Below, one piece after another: positions 25,529-34,566 of a DNA stretch of 64,000 nucleotides (position 1 is its first letter; every line of letters starts with the position of its first letter). Under the pieces are notes generated by a model. That model searched no databases. It was given only the letters and a program-made list of their open reading frames with translations, and was not told the origin of the DNA. The DNA is from Parabacteroides faecis. GTDB lineage: Bacteria; Bacteroidota; Bacteroidia; Bacteroidales; Tannerellaceae. The stretch spans positions 186,001 to 250,000 of the forward strand of contig NZ_BMPB01000004.1 of assembly GCF_014647375.1 (NCBI RefSeq), given 5' to 3'. The position numbers and the translations under genes are program-made.

Positions 25529-27808
25529 ATGACAGAATATAAGAAGATCCTTTCATTGTGTGCCGCCTCTCTGCTTCTTTTCAGTTGTACGACCGGAAAG
25601 ACCTGGGATTTCAATACCGACTATTTTAGTATCGGTGTGAATGATAAAGGGTATATAACGAGTATGAAGAATACGACCGTATCTCCTAACCGCGAGTTCA
25701 GTCCAGCCGATAAACCTTCTCCCTTGATGTCATTGTACGACAGTGAGAAGAAAGTATATTACACGCCCCGGAGTGCTTTTTTCAATGAAACGACCAATTG
25801 TTTCACGTTGGAATACCCGAATGGCTCTGTTGCGGAAGTGGCTTTACAACCCTGCGGTAAATATTTCAAACTGACATTGAATAGCCTGGAGCCGAGAAAT
25901 GGTATCGATGCGATCCAGTGGGGAACTTACTATACGAATATAACCAATCTGTTAGGTGAAATTATCGGTGTGGCCCGCGATACCAGCGATGTAGTGAATT
26001 ACAGTATCGGTGTGCTGGCACTCGACGACAATACATTAGGCGGTACACCTGATATCGAAGGTGATGCCGCCCCTTTCCAGTATATCATTCATACGCCCGA
26101 TAAAGAACGCTACCCATTACCGGACAGCCTGCATGAAGGGCAGGTGTTTACCCTGGGAGGGAATGGTATCAGCGATGTCGCTTTCTATGCCAATAAGGAA
26201 CCTTATTACCGGATCATGTACGGAAATGCGGCTTTGGTGGATAGCCTCGGACGCATTTATCTCAATTATCAGTCGCGTGACCGGTCGAAACCGCGCCAGG
26301 TCTTTTATTCCCTGATCCCGAACATGCCGGCAAACATTCCGAATCATATCGATGTGGAGCCTATACCGGGTGTCGATTTTATCGGCTCTTCCGTAGCTTT
26401 GTGGGGGAGTCCGGACAGTACGGCGCTGTTGGATGTGATTCAAAATATTGTCCTCTCGGAGGGATTACCTTATCCGACCGTAAAAGGCAAATGGGTCAAG
26501 GATCCGGCAGCCTTTAGTCCGGATGTAATGACCAGCGGTAACCGCTATGATAGCATTATTTCGTATACCGCCCGGTTAGGTTTCCCTGCCATCCATGCCT
26601 ACGACCAGGGATTTTTACGTCCCGACCGTGCGAACGCGGGATATCTGGACGGAAAGGACCAGGCAAAGAAACCTTTCCGTTTTAGTTCCGGTAATAAATC
26701 ACATCGTGAATTTGCCGATCTGGCAGCGGAACAAGGGCTGATGTTGGGACGGGTTTGTATAACCAACTCGCTGGCACCCGGCACAATGGATGCCAGTCCT
26801 GTACCGAGCGACAGTTTATGTTACCAGCAGAAACGTACCCTGATGAAGAGTATCACGGCGAAAGATACCGTGATAGTAGTGGACGATCCGAAATTCCTGG
26901 AAGAGATCGCCAGTTGGGAAGGCCATTGCAAGGATTTGAATATAATAAAAATAGGAAAGGAGCTGATCCATTATCTGGGGGTATCCGAAACGGCCCCTTA
27001 TACTTTGCAGAATGTAACCCGGGGATATTGGGGCACGAAGCCTGCTTCCCATGAGGCAAATGAAACGGTTTATAAGTTGCAGGTAACTATCAACTACGGT
27101 TATGACGGTTTGATCCCGGACCTGGCCCTTCAGGATAAGATCGCCGAGTATTATGCAGAGGTGGCAGCCTATAGCGGCCTGACACTTTATGACTTCGACG
27201 GACAGGAATTTCTTTTCAACAATGGACACGGTTATTATTCTGCCAAACGCTTCTTCCGTAAAATGTTTGAAAGGGCGAAAGAACTGGATGTACCTTATAT
27301 CCGTTTCTCCGGCGCCACATTGTCGGAAGGCTCCTGGCATTACCAGAGCGTCTGGAATGTGGGTGGCGGACGTAACCTGTATGATATCGATACCCGCGAA
27401 TGGGGAAGTGCGACCAGTCAGGGAAAAGACTTGCGTGACGTGACCTATTCGAATTATTATCCGGTTTCGTTCGGAGGTAATTTTGCTATAAAAGATACTT
27501 CTACTGTGGAGCAATATGAACATGTGCAGGCCATCTCAGTCGGATACGGTGCAACCTATTTCCTGGCGATCAACCAGGAAGATGTGGAAAGCTGTCCGCA
27601 GAAGGAGGAGATATTCAAAGCCATCCGAATTTGGGAAGATGCTCGTAGGGCGAATGCTTTCCCCCGGCAGATAAAGAAACTTCTCAGGGATCCGTCCTAC
27701 GACTGGAGACTGGAGGCCGGTGAAGACGGAAATAGTTGGACGTTGTACCGTCTTGCCAATGGCGATAAGGTAGAATCGTTTGTTTTACGAAGAGCGGAAG
27801 GGTATTGA
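25529..27808 (+). CDS. Family 'X' lipoprotein, copy 2: unassigned putative glycosidase
   Basis: Lipoprotein of 759 residues (lipobox LFSC after MTEYKKILSLCAASLL), paralogue of the product at 13494 with the same block order: FSPADKPSPLMSLYDSEKK, SLEPRNGIDAIQWGTYYTN, NLLGEIIGVARDTSD, GVDFIGSSVALWGSPDSTAL, LYDFDGQEF (Asp555, Asp557, Glu560), GATLSEGSWHYQSVWNVGGG (Glu600) and WGSATSQGKDLRDVTY. The acidic motifs are identical in spacing between the copies, which supports a catalytic role; the function is not known. It ends the second cassette. A 316-bp intergenic region with palindromes follows, so this is probably the last gene of its transcript. Confidence 0.6.
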   Translation: MTEYKKILSLCAASLLLFSCTTGKTWDFNTDYFSIGVNDKGYITSMKNTTVSPNREFSPADKPSPLMSLYDSEKKVYYTPRSAFFNETTNCFTLEYPNGSVAEVALQPCGKYFKLTLNSLEPRNGIDAIQWGTYYTNITNLLGEIIGVARDTSDVVNYSIGVLALDDNTLGGTPDIEGDAAPFQYIIHTPDKERYPLPDSLHEGQVFTLGGNGISDVAFYANKEPYYRIMYGNAALVDSLGRIYLNYQSRDRSKPRQVFYSLIPNMPANIPNHIDVEPIPGVDFIGSSVALWGSPDSTALLDVIQNIVLSEGLPYPTVKGKWVKDPAAFSPDVMTSGNRYDSIISYTARLGFPAIHAYDQGFLRPDRANAGYLDGKDQAKKPFRFSSGNKSHREFADLAAEQGLMLGRVCITNSLAPGTMDASPVPSDSLCYQQKRTLMKSITAKDTVIVVDDPKFLEEIASWEGHCKDLNIIKIGKELIHYLGVSETAPYTLQNVTRGYWGTKPASHEANETVYKLQVTINYGYDGLIPDLALQDKIAEYYAEVAAYSGLTLYDFDGQEFLFNNGHGYYSAKRFFRKMFERAKELDVPYIRFSGATLSEGSWHYQSVWNVGGGRNLYDIDTREWGSATSQGKDLRDVTYSNYYPVSFGGNFAIKDTSTVEQYEHVQAISVGYGATYFLAINQEDVESCPQKEEIFKAIRIWEDARRANAFPRQIKKLLRDPSYDWRLEAGEDGNSWTLYRLANGDKVESFVLRRAEGY

Positions 27809-27830
27809 AAATAACACAATAGTATTGAGT

Positions 27831-27894
27831 GGTATAGCACTATAGTGTGAAGGACGTTGGCATAGTAGTGCTATATACCTTGGCACTATAGTGC
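27831..27894 (+). promoter_or_regulatory. Double CACTATAGTG palindrome / hairpin cluster
   Basis: CACTATAGTG (27838-27847) and the 12-bp perfect palindrome GCACTATAGTGC (27883-27894) lie 46 bp apart. Between them TAGTGCTATATACC (27866-27879) is close to the reverse complement of GGTATAGCACTA (27831-27842), so large hairpins can form. There is no T-run after the last palindrome beyond ACTTTTAA. It could be a tandem operator for the operon starting at 28125 or a terminator for the X gene. The rest of the gap, 27895-28040, shows nothing I can name. Confidence 0.5.
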
Positions 27895-28040
27895 TACTTT
27901 TAATGATATAGGCATCCTGATGTCTTAAGGATATCTGTCTATCAGGTGTTTTCCGAGATACAGAAAGTGTATAGGCTTATTGTATGAAGGATGATTATGT
28001 ATAGATATTGTTTGTTAGACAATAAATGTCGTCGTTTTTG

Positions 28041-28071
28041 TTGCATATCTACTTGTTAATCTGTATATTTG
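28041..28071 (+). promoter_or_regulatory. Bacteroidetes-type promoter of the GH43-GH2-GH3-GH110-GH95 operon
   Basis: TTG (28041-28043), a 20-bp spacer and TATATTTG (28064-28071) closely fit the -33/-7 consensus. The likely transcript starts about 45 bp before the ATG at 28125. Confidence 0.65.
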
Positions 28072-28124
28072 TCTCCGTAAATACCTGAAAAACTCAATCT
28101 TTATATGTGATAAATACAAGAAGT

Positions 28125-29861
28125 ATGAAAAAGTTATTGCTAACCTTACTGGCTGTACCCTTTTTGGTAAGTTGCCAGGATTCCCATCAGATCGAAGCAA
28201 AGATAGCCCAGTCTCCGAAAACGTTTTGTAATCCGGTCAATCTGAATTACCGGTTTATGAAAATAGATGGAGGTCAGGGGATTCGGGAAGCTGCCGATCC
28301 GGTCGTAGTCTCTTTCAAAGACAACTATTATTTATTTGCTTCCAAGTCGTCAGGCTACTGGTATTCCAATGACTTTACCGATTGGAAGCATGTTTTTATA
28401 ACCGATTCAGTGCTGCCGATCGAGGACTATGCACCGGGACTTTTTATACATAATGACTACCTGTATTATGTCGGTTCCACTCACGGGAAAGGCATGTTGT
28501 ACCGTTCATCCGCTCCGGAAAAAGGGGAATGGGAACCGGTGAAAGAGATCTGGTCTTTCTGGGATCCTGCTTTCTATGTGGAAGGGGATAATTTGTATAT
28601 GTATTATGGCTGCTCACCTGTCGATCCGATTTATATGCAGGTGTTGGATCTGAATACCTTGGAAGCAAAGACAGAAGTAGTCGCTTGCTTTAACAGCAAT
28701 AAAGAAAATTACGGCTGGGAACGGACGGGCGAACTGAACGAACTTCCCCGTCGTCCTTATATCGAAGGTGCCTGGATGACGGCTCATCAGGGAAAGTATT
28801 ATTTACAATATGCCGGCCCCGGAACCGAGTGGAAATCGTATGCGGATGGTGTGTATGTCAGTACATCGCCTACCGGTCCGTTTACTTATATGGAAAACAG
28901 CCCGGTCTCTTATAAACCGACTGGGTTTATCGGTGGTGCCGGACATGGCTGTATGTTTACGGCTGGTAACGAAAACTATTGGAAGGCTGCGACCAATTCG
29001 ATCTCTGTCCGCCATATGTTTGAGCGGAGAGTCTCTTTTTATCCTGCCGGATTCGATAAAGACGGCTATCTGCATACAAATACTTATTTGGGCGATTATC
29101 CGATGTATCTGCCCGGAGGGAAAGAACAAACAGCCGGAAACTATCAACCCGGTTGGATGCTGCTGTCTTATAAGAAGCCGGTGACTGTTTCTTCTTCGCT
29201 GGATGGGTATCCGGCAGGAAACACAGTCGATGAGGATGCCCGTACGGCTTGGGTTGCCGCCTCGAATAAAGAGAACGAATGGCTACAGGTCGACTTGCAG
29301 CAGCTGGCATCTATCCAGGCGATCCAGGTGAATTTCGACGAATACGGAGCCAGCCAGCGGGGCTTTGTCCCCGGCGTTTACCAGAGTTATCTGATCTATG
29401 CTTCGGCGAATGGCGAGGATTGGTATCCGGTAGTGGATTACAGTACTAAAAAAACAGATACGCCTCACGACTATATCGAATTTGAGGCTCCGTTCAAAGC
29501 CCGGTATATCAAATTGCAAAATAAAGAATATACAGTATCCCAGAACCTGTCCGTCCGCGATTTGAGGATATTCGGTAACGGTCTGGGCAGTAAGCCGCGT
29601 GCAATCAATAATTTTACGGTGCAACGCGATCTTACCGATTCGTGTAAAGTTCGTTTAAGTTGGAATGAAGTGCCGCATACCCAGGGATATATTGTCCGTT
29701 ATGGTGTGGCGGAAGACAAACTTTATAACAATTTCCAGGTAATGGGAGAGACAACCCTGGAGATCGGAAGTCTTAATAAAGGTGTTACTTATTATTTTAC
29801 CATAGATACTTATAATGAGAATGGCGTTACTCAAACGTCGCAGATAGAAGTTTGCCAATAA
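28125..29861 (+). CDS. GH43-like beta-propeller enzyme with F5/8-type (discoidin) and Fn3 domains, lipoprotein
   Basis: Lipoprotein (start ATG 28125, signal MKKLLLTLLAVPFLVSCQ, lipobox LVSC) of 578 residues. Residues about 45-350 look like a five-bladed propeller of the GH43 type, with the expected three carboxylates: Asp58 in REAADPVV (base), Asp147 in FWDPAFY (pKa modulator) and Glu214 in YIEGAW (acid). Residues about 365-485 (VTVSSSLDGYPAGNTVDEDA, RTAWVAAS) are a discoidin-type carbohydrate-binding module, and the last 90 are Fn3-like. GH43 enzymes act on arabinosides, xylosides or galactosides; the subfamily cannot be set here. The alternative GTG at 28107 would put six residues ahead of the signal peptide and is less likely. 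First gene of a five-gene operon. Confidence 0.82.
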   Translation: MKKLLLTLLAVPFLVSCQDSHQIEAKIAQSPKTFCNPVNLNYRFMKIDGGQGIREAADPVVVSFKDNYYLFASKSSGYWYSNDFTDWKHVFITDSVLPIEDYAPGLFIHNDYLYYVGSTHGKGMLYRSSAPEKGEWEPVKEIWSFWDPAFYVEGDNLYMYYGCSPVDPIYMQVLDLNTLEAKTEVVACFNSNKENYGWERTGELNELPRRPYIEGAWMTAHQGKYYLQYAGPGTEWKSYADGVYVSTSPTGPFTYMENSPVSYKPTGFIGGAGHGCMFTAGNENYWKAATNSISVRHMFERRVSFYPAGFDKDGYLHTNTYLGDYPMYLPGGKEQTAGNYQPGWMLLSYKKPVTVSSSLDGYPAGNTVDEDARTAWVAASNKENEWLQVDLQQLASIQAIQVNFDEYGASQRGFVPGVYQSYLIYASANGEDWYPVVDYSTKKTDTPHDYIEFEAPFKARYIKLQNKEYTVSQNLSVRDLRIFGNGLGSKPRAINNFTVQRDLTDSCKVRLSWNEVPHTQGYIVRYGVAEDKLYNNFQVMGETTLEIGSLNKGVTYYFTIDTYNENGVTQTSQIEVCQ

Positions 29862-29891
29862 TATATAGAATAGAAAACAAAAGATCGAAGA

Positions 29892-32336
29892 ATGAAAAGA
29901 TTGATTTTTACGGTGATGTTATTGCTCCCTGCCCTTTGGATGGGAGCTCAGTCACAACGGGAGAAAGTGTTGTTGAATCAGGATTGGCTCTTCGCCAAAG
30001 GGCATGCGGCTAATCCGGAAAAGGATTTTAATTATGGACAGGCACTGTCGTTTTCAAAGGTGGCATTTTTACAGGAGTCGACCTTATTGAATGCGGACCA
30101 GGAGTCGCGTTTGTCTATTCCTCATACGCAGAAGTTCGATGACAGTAAATGGGAGAAGATATCTCTGCCGCATGATTGGGGAATGGCTTTGGATTACAGC
30201 AAAGAACAGTTCAAGGTAAAAGGATACCGTAAACTGGGCGGGCGTTCACCTGAAAATAGTGTGGGCTGGTACCGGAAACGGTTCACTCCCGAATTGGTAA
30301 AGGGAGACCGTTATACATTGGAGTTCGAAGGTATATTTCGTGATGCCCAGGTGTGGATGAACGGTATTTATCTGGGACGTGGCGAAAGCGGTTATGTTCC
30401 TTTGGTATTCGATGTGACTGAATGTCTGAATTATGAACCGGATGCAGAAAATGTGATATCCGTACGTGTAGATGCTACTCATTCTGAATTATGGTCGTAC
30501 GAAGGTGCCGGTATTTACCGGAATGTATGGCTCCATCGCACCGCTCCGATCCATATCCCCCAGTGGGGAACTTTTGTGTCGAGCGATGTCAATCTCCAGA
30601 CGAAGGAGGCACGCGTAAAGGCGCAGGTAGAAGTTTCCAATCAGAGTAGCAATGTGGCCAATGTAATTGTGCAAAACTCCATAATCGACCATCAAGGTCG
30701 GGAAATAAACAAGTCGGGCGGCACACTCTCTATCAAACCATTGGAAACCGAACTGTTTGAGATAGAGATGAACGTATCGGAGGCCAGTCTTTGGTCGCTG
30801 AAGACGCCGACTCTTTATACGATGCATACGGATATCCTGGTGGATGGAGCAGTCGTAGATAGTTATGATACTTCTTTCGGAATCCGTGATATCCGTTTTG
30901 ATGCCAACGAAGGTTTCTTCCTCAATGGCGAACGTGTTCAGATCCAGGGCGTATGTTGCCATCAGGACCATGCCGGCGTAGGTATTGCTGTTCCGGACCA
31001 GCTGAATGCGTGGCGAATCGCCCGTCTGAAAGAATATGGAGTGAATGCATATCGTGCATCCCATAATCCTCCGACAACGGCTGTATTGAATGCCTGTGAT
31101 ACACTGGGTATGCTGGTTATGGATGAAATGCGTGTATTGAGTTCCAGCGATGAGGGATTGAATCAGATGAAGACCGTGATCCGTCGCGATCGTAACCATC
31201 CGTCCGTCATCATTTGGTGTTTGGGAAATGAAGAACCGGCGATACAAGGCTCGGAAAAAGGTCGTATGATCGTTGAGCGCATGAAAGCCGTTCAGCGCAA
31301 ACTGGACCCTTCCCGTCCGTGCACGGCGGCGATGAACGGTAGTTGGGGTGAAGGCTTCACTTATGCTGTCGACGTACAGGGCTCGAACTATTATAAGATA
31401 GGTAATATCGACGCTGTACACAAGAAATTCCCGAACCTGCCTTGCATTTTTACCGAAGAGGCAAGTACGGTTATGACACGTGGCATCTATGAAACGAATG
31501 CAGCTAAAGGTTTCCATCAGGCTTACGACCGCGACCATCCGGGATGGGGTGCACGTGCGCAGGAGTGGATGCGCTATGTGGATGCACGTAAATTTGTTGC
31601 CGGAGCCTTCGTCTGGACCGGTTTCGATTATGGTGGCGAGTCGGTAGAACATTACTGGCCGGGCGTAGTGTCTCATTTCGGTATCTTAGACTATTGTGGC
31701 TTCCCGAAAGATGCTTTCTGGTATTATAAGGCTTGGTGGACGGAAGAACCGGTGTTGCATATTCTTCCTCATTGGAATGGAATCGGTACCGATTCGGTAA
31801 ACGTACACCTGTATACCAATATGGATGAAGTCGAACTCTTCATGAATGGTAAGAGTTTGGGTAAAAAACAGGTTGGTAAATTTGATGTTCCCGAATGGCG
31901 TGTTAAATATGCTCCGGGTAAGTTGTTGGCAAAAGGAAAGAAGAACGGAAAGAAATATATAGAGTTGGTAGAAACTACCGGAAAGCCGGCTTCCTTGCAA
32001 CTGGTCAGTGAAAATGGCTCTGCTATCCAGGGTGACGGCAATGACGTTGCTATCATCACCGTAAAAGTCTTGGATGCCAAAGGGCGTGTGGTACCGACTG
32101 CCGAAAACGGAATTCATTTCGATGTCCGTAACGGTAAGATCCTGGGAGTGGGGAACGGTCATCCTTCCAGTCACGAACCGGATGTCTTCCCCTCAGGCAG
32201 CGATGTACACAGGAATGCTTTCGGTGGTTATGCCCAGGTGCTTGTTACCAGCGATCGTTCAGGACAACCTATTGAACTGACAGCCGTATCGGAAGGACTG
32301 AAAGAGAGTAAAATCATTGTCGAAGTAACAAAATAA
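29892..32336 (+). CDS. GH2 family beta-galactosidase-like enzyme
   Basis: Exported 814-residue GH2 enzyme (signal MKRLIFTVMLLLPALWMGAQ), family of retaining beta-galactosidases, beta-mannosidases and beta-glucuronidases. An N-terminal sugar-binding jelly roll (ISLPHDWGMALDY, GWYRKRF, EGIFRDAQVWMNGIYLG) and an immunoglobulin-like domain precede the TIM barrel. The barrel carries NAYRASHNPPT, CLGNEE with acid/base Glu447, and FTEEAST with nucleophile at Glu522 or 523. The C-terminal part (about 625-814) looks like DUF4982 plus an Ig-like domain (MDEVELFMNGKSLGKKQ), common in Bacteroides beta-galactosidases. Beta-galactosidase is the best guess. It lies 30 bp after GH43 and 13 bp before GH3. Confidence 0.9.
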   Translation: MKRLIFTVMLLLPALWMGAQSQREKVLLNQDWLFAKGHAANPEKDFNYGQALSFSKVAFLQESTLLNADQESRLSIPHTQKFDDSKWEKISLPHDWGMALDYSKEQFKVKGYRKLGGRSPENSVGWYRKRFTPELVKGDRYTLEFEGIFRDAQVWMNGIYLGRGESGYVPLVFDVTECLNYEPDAENVISVRVDATHSELWSYEGAGIYRNVWLHRTAPIHIPQWGTFVSSDVNLQTKEARVKAQVEVSNQSSNVANVIVQNSIIDHQGREINKSGGTLSIKPLETELFEIEMNVSEASLWSLKTPTLYTMHTDILVDGAVVDSYDTSFGIRDIRFDANEGFFLNGERVQIQGVCCHQDHAGVGIAVPDQLNAWRIARLKEYGVNAYRASHNPPTTAVLNACDTLGMLVMDEMRVLSSSDEGLNQMKTVIRRDRNHPSVIIWCLGNEEPAIQGSEKGRMIVERMKAVQRKLDPSRPCTAAMNGSWGEGFTYAVDVQGSNYYKIGNIDAVHKKFPNLPCIFTEEASTVMTRGIYETNAAKGFHQAYDRDHPGWGARAQEWMRYVDARKFVAGAFVWTGFDYGGESVEHYWPGVVSHFGILDYCGFPKDAFWYYKAWWTEEPVLHILPHWNGIGTDSVNVHLYTNMDEVELFMNGKSLGKKQVGKFDVPEWRVKYAPGKLLAKGKKNGKKYIELVETTGKPASLQLVSENGSAIQGDGNDVAIITVKVLDAKGRVVPTAENGIHFDVRNGKILGVGNGHPSSHEPDVFPSGSDVHRNAFGGYAQVLVTSDRSGQPIELTAVSEGLKESKIIVEVTK

Positions 32337-32349
32337 AATAGATAATCTC

Positions 32350-34566
32350 ATGAAAAACAAACTAAAAAGTATCGTTTTACTGGCTGTTCTCTCTCTGAAC
32401 GGCCTGGTTGCACAAACGTATGATTATCCGTTCCGGAATCCTGACCTTCCGTTGGACGTACGTGTACAGGATATTATTTCCCGCCTTACGCTGGAAGAAA
32501 AAGTCCAGTTGATGAAACATGCCGCCCCGGCGGTTCCCCGTTTAGGTATACCTGCTTACAACTGGTGGAACGAAGCGCTGCACGGTGTGGCACGTACGAA
32601 GGAAAAGGTGACTGTTTTTCCGCAGGCGATCGGTATGGCTGCTACCTTTGACACGGAGGCTTTGCAACTTATGGGCGATATGACCTCTTCGGAAGGCCGT
32701 GCCCTCTTTAACGAAGATTTACGGGAAGGAAAGACCGGTAGTATTTACCGTGGGCTGACCTATTGGACTCCGAATATCAATATCTTCCGTGATCCCCGCT
32801 GGGGACGTGGACAGGAGTGTTATGGCGAAGACCCTTATCTGACAGGTAAGATGGGAACGGCCATTGTCCGTGGCTTGGAAGGTAGTGATTCTCATTATCT
32901 GAAAGCGGTAGCTTGTGCCAAGCACTATGCCGTACATAGCGGACCGGAAGGTAATCGGCACTATTTTGATGCACGTACCTCTTTGTATGATTTGTGGGAT
33001 ACGTATCTGCCGGCTTTCCGCGAGCTGGTGACGAAAGCGAAAGTACATGGTGTGATGTGCGCTTACAATCGGCTGGAAGGACAACCTTGCTGTGGTCACA
33101 ATGAATTGTTACAGGATATTCTTCGTAACCAGTGGAAATTTGATGGCTATGTGACCTCCGACTGTTGGGCTGTAAAGGACTTTGCTCATCATCACAAAAC
33201 GCATAGCAATGATGTAGATGCTGTAGCAGATGCAGTACTGAAAGGTACCGACCTGGAATGTGGTGATTTGTATCAGAAACTTCAGCAAGGCGTCCAGCAG
33301 GGTATTATTTCGGAAAAAGATATAAATGTATCTTTGGCTCGTCTCTTCAAAATACAGTTCAAATTAGGTATGTATGACCCGGCTGACCGTGTTCCGTATG
33401 CTACGATCGGGCGTGAAGTGATCGAGTGCGATGCGCATAAGGCACATGCTTATAAGATGGCGCAGGAGTCGATGGTCTTATTGAAGAATAATAAGAATAT
33501 ACTTCCCCTGAATGCTTCTAAGATTAAAAGGATTGCTTTAATCGGTCCGAATATGGATAACGGTAGTACATTGTTGGCTAATTATTTTGGTGTGCCCAGC
33601 GAAATCATGACCCCGTACAAGAGTTTGAAGAAACGTTTTGGCAATACGATTCAGATCGATACGCTGACAGGTGTCGGTATTGTTCAGAAACTGGAAGGTG
33701 CCCCTTCTTTTGCCCAGGTAGCCGCACAGGCTAAGAAAGCAGACATCATTATCTTTGTCGGTGGTATCAGTGCCGATTATGAAGGCGAGGCCGGTGATGC
33801 CGGAGCCGCAGGTTACGGCGGTTTTGCCAGCGGTGACCGTACAACGATGAAATTACCTCCTGTGCAGACAGAGTTGATGAAAGAACTGAAAAAGACAGGC
33901 CGCCCGTTGATTCTGGTCAATATGTCCGGTTCTGTTATGAGCTTCGACTGGGAAAGCCGTAATGCCGACGCTATCCTGCAAGCCTGGTATGGCGGGCAAG
34001 CTGCGGGCGATGCCATTACCGATGTCCTTTTCGGTGATTATAACCCGGCAGGCCGTATGCCGCTGACTACTTATATGAATGACGAAGATCTTCCTGATTT
34101 CGAAGATTATTCGATGGCGAACCGAACTTATCGTTATTTCAAAGGCGATGTCCGTTATCCGTTCGGTTACGGTTTGAGTTATACGACATTTGCTTATCAA
34201 CCGTTGTCGAATGCTTCTGTTGTGAAGACCGGTGAAAGTATCCAGGTAACAACGACAGTCACAAATACCGGTAAACGGGATGGCGATGAGGTTGTTCAGT
34301 TGTATGTCTCTCATCCTCAAAACGGAAATACCCGTGTCCCGTTGCGTGCCTTGAAAGGTTTCAAACGTATTCATCTGAATAAGGGCGAAAGCCAGACTGT
34401 CACTTTCACCCTTTCTCCGGAAGAGTTGGCTCTGGTCGACGATAAAGGAAATTTGGTTCAGAAAGAAGGTCCTGTGGAATTATATATCGGCGGAGGTCAA
34501 CCTTATAAATCGGAAGGAAGTTTCGGCGAGTTGAAGATTGAAGGAGAACCTTATGTCGTATACTAA
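32350..34566 (+). CDS. GH3 family beta-glycosidase (beta-glucosidase/xylosidase type)
   Basis: Exported 738-residue GH3 enzyme (signal MKNKLKSIVLLAVLSLNGLVAQ). The N-terminal barrel shows RLTLEEKVQLM, WWNEALHGVA, FPQAIGMAATFD, WTPNINIFRDPRWGRGQE, KHYAVHSGPE and VTSDCWAV, with nucleophile Asp271. The alpha/beta sandwich (about 375-600) follows with QESMVLLKNN, and the end is an Fn3-like domain (VTNTGKRDGDEVVQLYVS). The ALHGVA and HSGPE motifs are those of the beta-xylosidase/beta-glucosidase branch rather than of NagZ. The 3' end overlaps the next gene by 14 bp, so the two are translated in step. Confidence 0.93.
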   Translation: MKNKLKSIVLLAVLSLNGLVAQTYDYPFRNPDLPLDVRVQDIISRLTLEEKVQLMKHAAPAVPRLGIPAYNWWNEALHGVARTKEKVTVFPQAIGMAATFDTEALQLMGDMTSSEGRALFNEDLREGKTGSIYRGLTYWTPNINIFRDPRWGRGQECYGEDPYLTGKMGTAIVRGLEGSDSHYLKAVACAKHYAVHSGPEGNRHYFDARTSLYDLWDTYLPAFRELVTKAKVHGVMCAYNRLEGQPCCGHNELLQDILRNQWKFDGYVTSDCWAVKDFAHHHKTHSNDVDAVADAVLKGTDLECGDLYQKLQQGVQQGIISEKDINVSLARLFKIQFKLGMYDPADRVPYATIGREVIECDAHKAHAYKMAQESMVLLKNNKNILPLNASKIKRIALIGPNMDNGSTLLANYFGVPSEIMTPYKSLKKRFGNTIQIDTLTGVGIVQKLEGAPSFAQVAAQAKKADIIIFVGGISADYEGEAGDAGAAGYGGFASGDRTTMKLPPVQTELMKELKKTGRPLILVNMSGSVMSFDWESRNADAILQAWYGGQAAGDAITDVLFGDYNPAGRMPLTTYMNDEDLPDFEDYSMANRTYRYFKGDVRYPFGYGLSYTTFAYQPLSNASVVKTGESIQVTTTVTNTGKRDGDEVVQLYVSHPQNGNTRVPLRALKGFKRIHLNKGESQTVTFTLSPEELALVDDKGNLVQKEGPVELYIGGGQPYKSEGSFGELKIEGEPYVVY

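Noticed and set aside
30489-31676. 395-codon minus-strand frame opposite the GH2 gene
   Set aside because: It is long, but lies wholly antisense to a textbook GH2 catalytic domain and its translation has no recognisable domain or signal.
34538-34552. TTG start for the GH110-like gene
   Set aside because: It adds five charged or polar residues ahead of a clean signal peptide that begins at the ATG at 34553.
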